A DNA stretch of 64,000 bases from Duganella aceris (GCF_011090165.1 NZ_JAADJT010000001.1:434001-498000), one strand, 5' to 3'; positions 1 to 9,490 are shown, counted from the first letter of the stretch. Made by a program: numbers and translations. Notes: a model not told the origin generated them from the letters alone.

Positions 1-1
1 G

Positions 2-355
2 GTCCTGTGCCTGGTGAACACCATCGGCCTGCTGCTGGCCAAGTTCTCGGTACGCGCCTCCGAAGTCGGCATCCGCCGCGCGCTGGGCGCCTCGCGCCGC
101 GAAATCTTCAAGCAGTTCCTGATCGAGACCACCGTGGTCGGCCTGGTCGGCGGCGCGCTCGGCCTGCTGCTGGCCTTCGGCGCGCTGGCGCTGATCGCGG
201 CGCAATCGAAGACGCTGACCGTGGTCGCGCACATGGACTGGGTCATGCTGCTGACCACTTTCGCGATGGCCGTCGGTTCCGCCGTGCTGGCCGGTCTGCT
301 GCCGACCTGGCGCGCCTGCCAGGTCACGCCGGCCCTGCAACTCAAATCCCAATAA
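2..355 (+). CDS. ABC transporter permease, FtsX/MacB type (3' end only)
   Basis: The reading frame is open from the window edge, so the N-terminus is missing and only about 117 residues are visible. They contain the typical C-terminal block of an FtsX-like permease: a short cytoplasmic segment reading GIRRALGASRREIFKQFLIE, then two hydrophobic segments, ending in TPALQLKSQ. The IRRALGAS motif before the penultimate membrane segment is a family hallmark of MacB/LolC-type exporters. A second permease starts 12 bp downstream on the same strand, so the two probably form one exporter, with the ATPase and membrane-fusion genes expected upstream outside the window. The substrate cannot be told from the sequence. 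Confidence 0.88.
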   Translation, partial: VLCLVNTIGLLLAKFSVRASEVGIRRALGASRREIFKQFLIETTVVGLVGGALGLLLAFGALALIAAQSKTLTVVAHMDWVMLLTTFAMAVGSAVLAGLLPTWRACQVTPALQLKSQ

Positions 356-367
356 GAGGCACCGATC

Positions 368-1603
368 ATGGAAATCCGTCCCATCCTCTCCGCGCTGCTG
401 CGGAATAAAACCGGCCCGGTGCTGGTCGCCGTGCAGGTCGCGCTGAGCCTCGCCATCCTGGCCAACGCGCTGCACATCGTGCAGGTGCGGCAAGCGGTGT
501 CGGCCCGCACCAGCGGCCTCGCCGCCGAGCAGGACGTGTTCGCGCTGCAGATCCGGCCGTTGCAACGCGGCGGCCACGAAGAACAGTTGGCCGGCCAGGC
601 GCGCCAGACCGCCACATTGCGCGCCGTGTCCGGCGTGATGTCGGTCGCCGGCGCGTCGCAGATGCCGCTGTCGCGCTCCGGCAATTACACCAGCATCTCG
701 GTCAACCGCAGCCAGATCAACTCGACCACGCAGACCACGGTCTACCGCAGCGCCGACTCGCTGATCAAGACCTGGGGCCTGCAACTGGTCGAAGGGCGCG
801 ATTTCCTGCCCAACGAGATACCGATCATCGACCAGAACACCAGCGACGAATCGCCCAAGACCGTCATCATCACGCGCAAGCTGGGCGAGAAGATGTGGCC
901 GGGCAGCGCCAGCTTCGTCGGCAAGACCATGTACTTCGGCACCGGCGAAAAAGCGCGCGAGGCGCAAGTGGTCGGCGTGATCGAGAAACTGCAGACGCCC
1001 AACGCGCACATCGACGAAATCGGCGAGTTCTCGCTGCTGCTGCCGATTCGCGCCACCGGCGGCAAATCCGACAACTACACGCTGCGCGCCGAGCCGGGAC
1101 AGCTGGACCGCGTCATCAAGGAGGCCGAAGCGGCGGTGCGCGCCGCCTCGCCGACGCCGGTGATCGTCCGCGTCAAGACCATGAATGAGATGCGTACCGC
1201 GCGCTACCGCGCCGACAACGCGCTGGCGTGGATGCTGGTGGCGGTCAGCGTGCTGCTGCTGTTGATCACGTCGAGCGGCATCGTCGGCATGGCCAGCCTG
1301 TGGGTCACGCAGCGCCGCAAGCAGATCGGCGTGCGGCGCGCGCTGGGCGCCCGGCGCATGGACATCCTGCGCTACTTCATCACCGAGAACATCATGATCA
1401 CCAGCGTCGGCATCGTGGCCGGGGTTCTGCTGGCGCTGGCGCTGAACCAGTTGCTGGTCTCCAGCCTGGAGATGGCGCGCCTGCCGGCCGGCTATCTGAT
1501 CGCCGGCGCCGCCGTGTTCTGGGCGCTGGGCGTGCTCGCGGTGTACGGGCCGGCCTGGCGCGCGGCCAGCATCTCGCCAGCCACCGCCACCCGCAGTGCG
1601 TGA
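368..1603 (+). CDS. ABC transporter permease, FtsX/MacB type
   Basis: 411 residues. There is one N-terminal membrane segment (about 15-40), a long periplasmic MacB-like domain (about 45-285) and three C-terminal membrane segments with the FtsX block GVRRALGARRMDILRYFITE before the second. This is the usual architecture of MacB/FtsX permeases that move substrates from the periplasmic side rather than across the inner membrane. It starts with ATG after an AGAGG ribosome site, 12 bp behind another permease gene, and a sigma-54 response regulator and histidine kinase follow. That arrangement suggests the two-component system controls the exporter. Family assignment is firm; the substrate (antimicrobial, lipid or peptide) is unknown. 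Confidence 0.92.
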   Translation: MEIRPILSALLRNKTGPVLVAVQVALSLAILANALHIVQVRQAVSARTSGLAAEQDVFALQIRPLQRGGHEEQLAGQARQTATLRAVSGVMSVAGASQMPLSRSGNYTSISVNRSQINSTTQTTVYRSADSLIKTWGLQLVEGRDFLPNEIPIIDQNTSDESPKTVIITRKLGEKMWPGSASFVGKTMYFGTGEKAREAQVVGVIEKLQTPNAHIDEIGEFSLLLPIRATGGKSDNYTLRAEPGQLDRVIKEAEAAVRAASPTPVIVRVKTMNEMRTARYRADNALAWMLVAVSVLLLLITSSGIVGMASLWVTQRRKQIGVRRALGARRMDILRYFITENIMITSVGIVAGVLLALALNQLLVSSLEMARLPAGYLIAGAAVFWALGVLAVYGPAWRAASISPATATRSA

Positions 1604-1622
1604 GGGATGTTATGCTAGTCGC

Positions 1623-2981
1623 ATGCCTACCGTACTGATCATCGACGATAACTCCGCGGTCGCCATCGCGCTCGAAGTGCTGTTCTCACTGCACGACATC
1701 GACGCGATGCGCGCCCTCTCGCCCGAAGCCGGACTGGCGCTGCTGGAGCATCACCCCTTCGACCTGGTGATCCAGGACATGAACTTCAGCGCCGACACCA
1801 CATCCGGCGAGGAAGGCACGGCACTGTTCCGCGCCATCCGCGCCAGGCACCCGGACCTGCCGGTGATCCTGCTGACCGCCTGGACCCATCTGGACGCGGC
1901 GGTGGACCTGGTCAAGGCCGGCGCCGCCGACTATCTGGCCAAGCCATGGGACGACAACCGCCTGATCGCCACCGTCAACAACCTGATCGAGCTGGGACAG
2001 GCCAAGCGCGCCTTGCAGCAGCGGGTGCAGGCGGAGCTGCGCCAGCGCCATGAACTGGAACGCGGCTACGACCTGCGCGGCATGGTGTGGCAGGATCCGG
2101 CCACCGAGCGCGTGGTGCACCTGGCCTGCCAGGTGGCGCGCGCCGACGTGCCGGTGCTGATCTCCGGCCCGAACGGCACCGGCAAGGAACGCATCGCCGA
2201 AATCATCCAGGCCAATTCCTCGGTGCGCGACGGCCCGTTCGTGGTGCTCAACTGCGGCGCCATACCATCTGAATTGATCGAGGCGGAGCTGTTCGGCGCC
2301 GACGCCGGCGCCTACACCGGCGCCTCCAAGGCGCGCGAGGGCAAGTTCGAGGCGGCCGACGGCGGCACGTTGTTCCTCGACGAAATCGGCAACCTGCCGC
2401 TGGCCGGCCAGATGAAACTGCTGCGGGTGCTGGAGACCGGCCGCTTCGAGCGCCTCGGCTCCAACCGCGAGCGCCAGGTCAAGGTGCGCGTGGTCAGCGC
2501 CACCAATGCCGACCTGCAGGCGATGATCCGCGCCGGCAGCTTCCGCGAAGATCTGTTCTACCGCCTCAACGTGATCGAGCTGCGGCTGCCGCCGCTCGCG
2601 GCGCGGCCGCTGGACATCCTGCCGCTGGCGCGCCACTTCCTCGGCGCGGACAAGCAGTTGCACCCGGCGGCGCAAGCGGCGCTGATGGCGCATCCGTGGC
2701 CCGGCAACGTGCGCGAACTGAAAAACGTCATGCTGCGCGCCGGCCTGCTGGCCGGCGGCGACATCATCAAGGCCGCCGATCTTGGTCTGCCGGCCGCCGT
2801 CGCTGGCGCCGGCGGCGCCGCAGGCGCACCGGAGGACGGCAACCGCGAACCCGACCGCGACGCCATCGGCCAGGCCCTGAGCCGCGCCGGCGGCGTGGTG
2901 GCGCAGGCGGCGGCGGAACTGGGCCTGTCGCGCCAGGCGCTGTACCGCCGCATGGAGCGGCTGGGCATCGCCCGTTCCTGA
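1623..2981 (+). CDS. sigma-54-dependent response regulator (NtrC family)
   Basis: 452 residues when started at the ATG of MPTVLIIDDN; a longer in-frame GTG start at 1596 would overlap the permease and has no homology. Receiver domain 1-120 has D8/D9, phospho-acceptor D52 and K107. The AAA+ domain (about 150-375) has Walker A GPNGTGKE near 182-189, GAYTGA at 229-234 (a Tyr variant of the sigma-54-contacting GAFTGA loop) and Walker B FLDEIG at 251-256. A Fis-type helix-turn-helix (LGLSRQALYRRMERLG) closes the protein. It is expected to activate sigma-54 promoters when phosphorylated by the kinase encoded immediately downstream (TGATG overlap). It is the only sigma-54 activator in the window, which makes it a candidate for the CGGACA arrays at 10.9 and 26.8 kb; that link is inference. 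Confidence 0.95.
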   Translation: MPTVLIIDDNSAVAIALEVLFSLHDIDAMRALSPEAGLALLEHHPFDLVIQDMNFSADTTSGEEGTALFRAIRARHPDLPVILLTAWTHLDAAVDLVKAGAADYLAKPWDDNRLIATVNNLIELGQAKRALQQRVQAELRQRHELERGYDLRGMVWQDPATERVVHLACQVARADVPVLISGPNGTGKERIAEIIQANSSVRDGPFVVLNCGAIPSELIEAELFGADAGAYTGASKAREGKFEAADGGTLFLDEIGNLPLAGQMKLLRVLETGRFERLGSNRERQVKVRVVSATNADLQAMIRAGSFREDLFYRLNVIELRLPPLAARPLDILPLARHFLGADKQLHPAAQAALMAHPWPGNVRELKNVMLRAGLLAGGDIIKAADLGLPAAVAGAGGAAGAPEDGNREPDRDAIGQALSRAGGVVAQAAAELGLSRQALYRRMERLGIARS

Positions 2982-4459
2982 TGGACGCGCCCCGCGACCC
3001 GGCCGGCGCGCGCCCCGAAGGCCCGCGCTCGCCAAATCCGCCAGACCCATCGCCGCCACCGAGCCCGCCACGTTCGCCGAAGCAGCCGTCCGGCGGCCCG
3101 CCGCCGCGCCGCTTTCGCCCCACCGGCTTCCGCCTCTCGCTGCTGACCCGCTGGACCGCGATGGTGGGCACGCTGCTCACCGTCGGCATCCTGATCGCGC
3201 TCGCGCTGACCCACTTCTTCCCCGACAATCCCGGCCTGGTGCTGGCGGTCTGCCTGCTGTGCGTGCTGCCGATCTCGATCATCACCATCCGCGCGCAGCT
3301 GGAGCACATGCTGTCGCTGTTCCGCGCGCTGACCGGCACCGTCACCAGCTACAAGGACGGCGACTTTTCCTTCAGCCTGCACTGGCCGCAAAACGATGAG
3401 CTGAGCGACCTGGTGGCCGCGCACAACGAATTGGGCGACGTGCTGCGCCAGCAGCGGCTGGACCTGGTGCAGCGCGAACTGCTGCTCGACACCATGGTGC
3501 AGAACACGCCGGTGGCGATGCTGCTGGTCAGCGAATCCGGCCCGGTGGTGTACGCCAACGTCGCCGCGCGCCAGTTGCTGAACGAAGGCCGCAAGCTGGA
3601 AGGCCACCGCATCGACGACGTGCTGGCCCACGCCTCGCCGGCGCTGCTGGAAGCGATGGCGCGCGGCGGCGACGGCCTGTTCACCACCAAGGAGGGGGGC
3701 ACCGAGATCGACGAGGAAGAGGTGTACCACCTGGCGCGCCGCAGCTTCAACCTGAACGGCCGCCGCCACGAACTGCTGCTGCTGCGCCAGCTGACGATGG
3801 AACTGCGCCGGCAGGAAGTGCAGACCTGGAAGAAGGTCATCCGCGTCATCAGCCATGAATTGAACAATTCGCTGGCGCCGCTGACTTCATTGGCGCACTC
3901 CGGCGCGGAACTGGTGCGGCGCGGCCAGACCGAACGCCTGCCGCAGATCCTCGCCACCATCGAGGAACGCACGCGCCACCTGGAAAGCTTCATCCTCGGC
4001 TACGCGCGCTTCGCCAAGCTGCCGACGCCGCGTCTGGAAGTGCAGGCCTGGCCGGCCTTCCTGGCGCGACTGCATGACGAAGTCGAATTCACGCAGACCG
4101 GCGAAGCGCCGGCCGAACCGTGCGCCTTCGATCCGGCCCAGCTGGAGCAAGCGCTGTTAAACCTGCTGAAGAACGCGCACGAATCGGGCTCGCCGCCCGA
4201 CCAGGTCAGCCTGGAGGTGCGGCGGCTGCAAGGCGCGGTGCGCATCGACGTACAGGACCGGGGCCCCGGCATGAGCGAGACGGTGCTGACCAACGCGTTG
4301 GTGCCGTTCTACTCGACCAAACGCAGCGGCACCGGCCTTGGCCTGGCGCTGGCGCGCGAGATCGCCGAAGCGCACGGCGGCCGCATCACGCTGGCCAACC
4401 GCGACGGCGGCGGCCTGACGGTGACCATGATCCTGCCGCTGGCGTCCGGGCTAAGCTGA
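2981..4459 (+). CDS. membrane sensor histidine kinase (NtrB/PrsK-like)
   Basis: 492 residues from the ATG that overlaps the regulator stop codon by one base; longer in-frame starts lie inside the regulator gene. A proline-rich cytoplasmic tail (1-45) precedes two membrane segments (about 59-79 and 85-103) with almost no periplasmic loop, so the signal may be sensed in the membrane or cytoplasm. A HAMP-like linker and a PAS-like domain (about 165-270) follow. The kinase core has H292 in VISHELNNSLAPL, an N box NLLKNAHES near 394-402, DRGPGM and GTGLGLALARE. The close coupling to the sigma-54 regulator makes them a cognate pair. Likely also translationally coupled to it. Confidence 0.94.
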   Translation: MDAPRDPAGARPEGPRSPNPPDPSPPPSPPRSPKQPSGGPPPRRFRPTGFRLSLLTRWTAMVGTLLTVGILIALALTHFFPDNPGLVLAVCLLCVLPISIITIRAQLEHMLSLFRALTGTVTSYKDGDFSFSLHWPQNDELSDLVAAHNELGDVLRQQRLDLVQRELLLDTMVQNTPVAMLLVSESGPVVYANVAARQLLNEGRKLEGHRIDDVLAHASPALLEAMARGGDGLFTTKEGGTEIDEEEVYHLARRSFNLNGRRHELLLLRQLTMELRRQEVQTWKKVIRVISHELNNSLAPLTSLAHSGAELVRRGQTERLPQILATIEERTRHLESFILGYARFAKLPTPRLEVQAWPAFLARLHDEVEFTQTGEAPAEPCAFDPAQLEQALLNLLKNAHESGSPPDQVSLEVRRLQGAVRIDVQDRGPGMSETVLTNALVPFYSTKRSGTGLGLALAREIAEAHGGRITLANRDGGGLTVTMILPLASGLS

Positions 4460-4471
4460 TAAACTAGCGGG

Positions 4472-5245
4472 ATGTCCAAGTCTTCCCCAAACGCCATCGT
4501 ATTCGACCAGCCCGGCCATCCGCCGGCCACCATCACCGAATTCGAAGGCGTGCGCAGCCTGCACCTCGGCACCTCGTGGGTGCAGGGCGCGATGCGCATC
4601 GCCAAGCCGGACAACATCGAGCTGGAATACATCCAGATGATGATGATGTGGCTGCTCTTCAACGACAGCCCGAAACACGTGGTGCAATTGGGCCTGGGCA
4701 GCGCCGCACTGACCAAGTTCTGCTACCGCCGCCTGCCCGGCGCGCGCGTCACCGCCGTCGAGCTCAATCCCAACGTGATCGCCATGTGCCAGTCGCAGTT
4801 CGCGCTGCCGTCCAACGACGAGCGCCTGAACGTGATGGAAATGAACGCGATGGATTTCGTGCTGGACCCGGCCAACCGCGGCACGGTCGACATTCTGCAG
4901 GTGGACCTGTACGACGAAGAGGCGCGCGGCCCGGTGCTGGACTCTCCCGAGTTCTACCAGGGCTGCGCCGACGTGCTGCGCGACGGCGGCATCATGACCA
5001 CCAATGTCTTCGGCGACTTCTCCAACTACGACAAGAATTTGCAGGCGATGGAGATGGTGTTCGACGCGGTGGTGTGGCTGCCGGAGGTGCACGACGCGAA
5101 CATCGTCGTCATCGCCTTCAAGCAGTCGCCGGTGCTGGATTTCAGCGTGTTGTACGAACGCGCCGGTGCGATCAGGAAGACCCTGAACCTGCCGGCCAAA
5201 TCGTGGGTCAACGGCCTCAAAGGCTGGATGCTGGACCAGCAATAG
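4472..5245 (+). CDS. spermidine/spermine synthase-like protein
   Basis: 257 residues with the Rossmann fold of polyamine aminopropyltransferases: the nucleotide-binding loop VVQLGLGSAALTKF, the acidic strand end VTAVELNP and a conserved GGIMTTNVFG strand. The segment where true spermidine synthases carry the catalytic Asp reads ILQVDLYDEEARGP and does not match the usual D-x-x-D-P pattern. It may therefore be a methyltransferase-like relative rather than a working aminopropyltransferase. It starts 12 bp after the histidine kinase stop and is probably in the same operon. Function in polyamine metabolism is not established by the sequence. Confidence 0.75.
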   Translation: MSKSSPNAIVFDQPGHPPATITEFEGVRSLHLGTSWVQGAMRIAKPDNIELEYIQMMMMWLLFNDSPKHVVQLGLGSAALTKFCYRRLPGARVTAVELNPNVIAMCQSQFALPSNDERLNVMEMNAMDFVLDPANRGTVDILQVDLYDEEARGPVLDSPEFYQGCADVLRDGGIMTTNVFGDFSNYDKNLQAMEMVFDAVVWLPEVHDANIVVIAFKQSPVLDFSVLYERAGAIRKTLNLPAKSWVNGLKGWMLDQQ

Positions 5246-5419
5246 CGCCGCACCAACTAAGCGCGTTTTTCGGCTATCGATATGCGCGCACCTCATTCCG
5301 ATGCGTGCGCACCACACTTTTGCACCGTGTCGCGGCATGTTCGGTCCGGGCCGCCGGTAAGATTACGATACATTTCGATACAAAGCACGAAATATTAACA
5401 AATGTGCACAATGCGCAAC

Positions 5420-5461
5420 ATCTTGGTGCGGACGCGTTGCCCCTTTTTGGCACACCAAGAT
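5420..5461. repeat. 9 bp inverted repeat upstream of the TonB receptor
   Basis: ATCTTGGTG at 5420-5428 is matched by its exact complement CACCAAGAT at 5453-5461, with a 24 bp spacer. It lies about 57 bp before the receptor start codon and borders the proposed -10 box, so it could be a regulator operator. No known factor's consensus was recognised. Confidence 0.4.
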
Positions 5462-5466
5462 AGTAT
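5437..5466 (+). promoter_or_regulatory. possible sigma-70 promoter for the TonB receptor
   Basis: A TTGCCC box near 5437-5442 is followed after about 18 bp by TAGTAT at 5461-5466, some 50 bp before the receptor ATG. The match to consensus is moderate only. The rest of the 272 bp gap (5246-5517) is relatively AT-rich, with a short direct repeat CGATACA near 5367-5382. It shows no Fur-box-like sequence that I could recognise. Confidence 0.3.
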
Positions 5467-5517
5467 TTTCTCAACGGCGCTACCCGCAGCCGTCTTGATA
5501 AAACCAAGAGAGAAAAT

Positions 5518-7962
5518 ATGACAAGAGCACCTCAATTCAAACGTACCCTGCTCGCCAGCGCGATCCTGATGCTGGCCGCCGGCCAAGGCCAGGCACAAAC
5601 GCAAACGCCGTCGGACGCCGACACCGCCGTGCTGCCGCACGAGCAAACCGTGGTGGTGCTGGGTTCGCGCTCGGTCGCCAAGACCGCGCTGGACACTTCC
5701 GCACCGGTCGGCCTGATCAGCCTCAAGGACATGCAAACCGCCGGCCCGCTGGAACTGGGCAAGCTGCTGCAAACGCTGGACCCGTCGTTCAACTTCTCGT
5801 CCACCTTCATCAGCGACGGCACCGACAGCATCCGCCCCGCGACCCTGCGCTCGCTCGGCCCGGACCAGGTGCTGGTGCTGATCAACGGTAAGCGCCGCCA
5901 CCAGCAAGCGCTGGTCAACGTGCAGCAAACCATCGGACGCGGCTCGGCCGGCACCGACATCAACGCCATTCCGCTGGGCGCGATCCACCACATCGAAGTG
6001 CTGCGCGACGGCGCCGCCGCCCAATACGGCTCGGACGCCATCGCCGGCGTGATCAACATCGTCCTCAAATCGAACATCAACGAGACCTCGCTGAGCGCAG
6101 TCGCCGGCACCACTTCCGAAGGCGACGGCGACCTGTACTCGGGCAGCGCCAACACCGGCTTTGCACTGGGCCAGGACGGCGGCTTCCTCAACCTGACGCT
6201 GGAAGGCCGCAAGCGCGGCGAGACCAACCGCGCCGGCCCGGATTCGCTGCGCGTCAACCCGCCGCGCGTGACGCAGCACATCGGCGACAGCAACACCAAG
6301 GACGGTTACTTCTGGTGGAACGGCGCGATCCCGATCGACAAGAGCAGCGAGTTCTACGCCTTCGGCGGCATCTCCAAGCGCACCAGCGACTCGTTCGGCT
6401 TCTTCCGCTCGGCCGGCGACGACCGCACCGTGCCGGCCGTGTATCCGAATGGCTTCCTGCCGGCGATCAGCACCGACATCAAGGACGCCTCGTTCGCCTT
6501 CGGCTACCGCCGCGACCTGGCCAACGACTGGAAGGCCGACGTCAGCATCAACCACGGCAACAGCGAACTGGATTTCCACGAGTCGAACAGCCTGAATACC
6601 AGCTACTGGTACGAGCCTAAACCGGGCGGCGGCATCTACGCCGAATCACCGCGCGAAGCCGACACCGGCAAGCTGAAATTCTCGCAGACCACCATCAACG
6701 CCGACATCAAGGGCCCGATCAAATTCGGCGACAGCAGCATCTTCCTGGCCACCGGCTTCGAGTACCGCAAGGACCAGTACCAGATCATCGCCGGCGATCC
6801 GGTCTCCTACCAATACGGCCGCACCAACAATCCGGCGGTCGTGATCAAGACGCCGAGCGGCGCCACCGCGTCGTCCGGCATCCAGGGCTTCCCGGGCTAC
6901 ACGCCGGCCACCGCCGTCGACGACGGCCGCCACAACATCGCGCTGTTCCTCGACGCCGAACACAAGCCGGTCGACAACCTGACGCTGGCCGGCGCCGTGC
7001 GTTACGAAAAATATTCGGATTTCGGCAGCACCGTCACCGGCAAGTTGAGCGCCCGCTTCGACCCGACCAAGCAGATCGGCTTCCGTGGCAGCCTGTCCAC
7101 CGGCTTCCGCGCGCCGAGCGTGCAGCAGGAGTTCTACAGCTCCGTGTCGACCAACCTGAATAACGGCGTGCTGACCGAGACGCTGACCGCGCGCCAGGGC
7201 AGCGCCGTGACCCAGGCCTTCGGCATCGCGCCGCTGAAAGAGGAAACCTCGACCAGCGGCAGCTTCGGTGCGGTGTTCCGTCCGGCGAACAATATGTCGC
7301 TGACGGCCGATGTGTACCAGATCAAGATCAAGGACCGCATCGTCTTCTCCAGCGAAATCGCACCGGAAGCCGGCGGCGGACCGATCGCCAACATCCTCAA
7401 GCCGCTGGGCGTGGGCCAGGCGCAGTTCTTTACCAACGCGGTCGACACCCGCACCCGTGGCCTGGACATCGTCGCGGAGCACAGCAGCAAGTTCGCCGCG
7501 TCGACCCTGGTGCTGTCGGGCCAACTGGGCTTCAACAAGACCGAAGTCACCAAGCGCCACTCGACGTCGACGGTGCTGAGCGGCGAGAAGCTGTTCGACA
7601 AATCGCAGGTGACGCTGATCGAACACGGCCAGCCGCGCAAGCACCACGTGGTGGCCGCCGACTACACCGCCGGCGCATGGAACCTGAACACCCGCGCCAA
7701 CTACTACGGCGAAGTGGAAGCGGAAAACTTCAGCCCCCTGCAGAAGTGGGATTCGCGCTGGCTTGTCGACGCGTCGGTGCGCTATGGCTTCAGCAAGCGC
7801 ACCTTCCTCAGCGTCGGCGTGAACAATCTGTTCGACCAGCTGCCTTCGGCATGGACCAACGGCGGCGACTTCCCGAAACTGGGCTTCACCCGCTGCTGGG
7901 AAACCTGCCCGATCGGCGTCAACGGCCGCTCGATGTACGTCCGCGTCGATACCGCGTTTTAA
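5518..7962 (+). CDS. TonB-dependent outer-membrane receptor
   Basis: 814 residues. A signal peptide (about 1-27, ending GQGQAQ) is followed by a TonB-box-like stretch TVVVLGSR, a plug domain (about 45-180) with LINGKRRHQQALVN and IEVLRDGAAAQYGSDAIAGV, and a beta-barrel ending in the aromatic YVRVDTAF. It should import a bulky ligand across the outer membrane using the TonB-ExbBD system. Two cysteines near the C-terminus (RCWETCPIG) could form an extracellular disulfide. The ligand is unknown: the neighbours, a MocR-type regulator and a PPOX-like protein, give no iron or vitamin gene context. The start is supported by an AGAGAG ribosome site. Its stop overlaps the stop of the convergent gene by two bases. 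Confidence 0.93.
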   Translation: MTRAPQFKRTLLASAILMLAAGQGQAQTQTPSDADTAVLPHEQTVVVLGSRSVAKTALDTSAPVGLISLKDMQTAGPLELGKLLQTLDPSFNFSSTFISDGTDSIRPATLRSLGPDQVLVLINGKRRHQQALVNVQQTIGRGSAGTDINAIPLGAIHHIEVLRDGAAAQYGSDAIAGVINIVLKSNINETSLSAVAGTTSEGDGDLYSGSANTGFALGQDGGFLNLTLEGRKRGETNRAGPDSLRVNPPRVTQHIGDSNTKDGYFWWNGAIPIDKSSEFYAFGGISKRTSDSFGFFRSAGDDRTVPAVYPNGFLPAISTDIKDASFAFGYRRDLANDWKADVSINHGNSELDFHESNSLNTSYWYEPKPGGGIYAESPREADTGKLKFSQTTINADIKGPIKFGDSSIFLATGFEYRKDQYQIIAGDPVSYQYGRTNNPAVVIKTPSGATASSGIQGFPGYTPATAVDDGRHNIALFLDAEHKPVDNLTLAGAVRYEKYSDFGSTVTGKLSARFDPTKQIGFRGSLSTGFRAPSVQQEFYSSVSTNLNNGVLTETLTARQGSAVTQAFGIAPLKEETSTSGSFGAVFRPANNMSLTADVYQIKIKDRIVFSSEIAPEAGGGPIANILKPLGVGQAQFFTNAVDTRTRGLDIVAEHSSKFAASTLVLSGQLGFNKTEVTKRHSTSTVLSGEKLFDKSQVTLIEHGQPRKHHVVAADYTAGAWNLNTRANYYGEVEAENFSPLQKWDSRWLVDASVRYGFSKRTFLSVGVNNLFDQLPSAWTNGGDFPKLGFTRCWETCPIGVNGRSMYVRVDTAF

Positions 7963-9455
7963 TGGCTTGAACGGTTGGCGGCGTAAGCCGCAAGGTGCAC
8001 CACCGCCGCCAACTGTTTGACCAGTTCCTCCATCTGCTCGGCCGGCACTTGTGCGTAGCCGAGCATCAGTCCCTTCCAGCCCGAGTCGCCCTGCGTGTCA
8101 TGTCTGCTCAAGGCGTTGACCGCGATGCCGTGCTCCATCGCCTGCCGCGACACCGCCACATCGTCGATGCGCGCGTCGTTGAAGCGCAGCGACAGATGCA
8201 TGCCGGCCGATGCGCCGTGCACCGTCGCCACCGATCCCATATGCTGTTCCAGCGCCGCCACCAGCGCGTCGCGCCGCTGCCGGTAGAGCCGCCGCATGCG
8301 CCGCAGGTGCAGCGCGAACTGGCCGCTGCGCAGGAACTCGGCCAGCGCCAGCTGCTCGGCCACGCGGCCGCGCGCGAACGACTGCGCCCGCATCCGCGCG
8401 AACGGCTCGGCCAGCGCCGCCGGCACCACGACGAAACCAAGCCGCAGCGACGGGAACATGGTCTTGCTGAAGGTGCCCAGGTAGGCCACCGGCGCATCCG
8501 GCGCCAATCCCTGCATCGCAGACAGCGGCGCGCCATCGTGGCGGAATTCGCTGTCGTAGTCGTCCTCGATGATCAGGGCTCCGGCCGCGCGCGCCGCCTC
8601 GATCAACGCCAGGCGGCGGCGCAGGCTCAACACGCTGCCCACCGGGTACTGGTGCGACGGCGTGGTGTAAATCAGGCGCGGTGGCCGCAGCAGCCAGTCC
8701 TGCGCGGTCGGTGCGATGCCGTCGTCGTCGACATCGATGCCGGCCACCACCAGTCCCGCCGCGCGCGACGCCGCCAGCGCGCCGCCGTAGCCGGGGTTCT
8801 CGATCCAGATGGTGTCCCCGGCATCGGCCAGCGCCTGCACGCAGACATCGAGGCTGCTCTGCGAGCCGTCGGTGATGAAGACCTGGCTGGCATCGCACAC
8901 CACGCCGCGCGCGGCGCGCAGATGGTCGGCGATGGCGGCGCGCAGCAGCGGCTCGCCGGCCTGGTCGCCATAGTTCAGCTGCGCCACCGTCATGCCGCGC
9001 AGCGCGCGCTCCAGCATGCGGCGCCAGAGAGTCAGCGGAAACTGGTCCAGCGCCGGCACGCCAGGTACGAAGGCGTTCATGCGGTCGGCCGGTCCCGGCA
9101 CAGGCCGCAGCGATTGCGCGCGTTGCGACAGGCCCGGTTGCGGCGCGGCCGCCCCGCGTCCCGCCGCCCGGCCGTCACGCTGCGCGGCAGCCGGCGCCAA
9201 CGCCGCAACCACGGTGCCGCGCCGGTCGGTGCTGACGAAGCCTTCGCTGGCCAACTGCTCGTAGGCGTACAGCACGGTGTTGCGGGCCAGTCCCAATTCC
9301 TCCGCCAGCGCGCGCGACGCGGCCAGACGTGTGCCCGCCGCCAGCGTGCCGTCGCGGATCGCGGCGCGCAGGCATTCGTGCAGCAGGCGCTGGCGCGGCC
9401 AGCCGCGATGGCTGTTTTGCGCGGTGTAGCCGGAGATCAGCAGGGCGAGGTCCAT
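7959..9455 (-). CDS. MocR/PdxR-type regulator (GntR HTH fused to aminotransferase fold)
   Basis: 498 residues when started at MDLALLISGY, which has GGAG six bases upstream; the in-frame ATG at 9467 lacks a good site. The N-terminal winged helix of the GntR family (about 15-80, with LAEELGLARNTVLYAYEQL) is joined to a fold-type-I aminotransferase domain. The PLP-lysine region is LGTFSKTMFPSLRLGF and the DDYDSEFRH motif is present. Such proteins sense PLP and commonly regulate a divergent vitamin B6 gene. The divergent neighbour here is a pyridoxamine-phosphate-oxidase-like gene, which supports a PdxR-like role. Control of that gene is an inference from the 81 bp shared upstream region. Confidence 0.9.
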   Translation of the reverse strand: MDLALLISGYTAQNSHRGWPRQRLLHECLRAAIRDGTLAAGTRLAASRALAEELGLARNTVLYAYEQLASEGFVSTDRRGTVVAALAPAAAQRDGRAAGRGAAAPQPGLSQRAQSLRPVPGPADRMNAFVPGVPALDQFPLTLWRRMLERALRGMTVAQLNYGDQAGEPLLRAAIADHLRAARGVVCDASQVFITDGSQSSLDVCVQALADAGDTIWIENPGYGGALAASRAAGLVVAGIDVDDDGIAPTAQDWLLRPPRLIYTTPSHQYPVGSVLSLRRRLALIEAARAAGALIIEDDYDSEFRHDGAPLSAMQGLAPDAPVAYLGTFSKTMFPSLRLGFVVVPAALAEPFARMRAQSFARGRVAEQLALAEFLRSGQFALHLRRMRRLYRQRRDALVAALEQHMGSVATVHGASAGMHLSLRFNDARIDDVAVSRQAMEHGIAVNALSRHDTQGDSGWKGLMLGYAQVPAEQMEELVKQLAAVVHLAAYAANRSSH

Positions 9456-9490
9456 TGGTGGCTCCATAAAATAGATCATAGCTGGACCTA

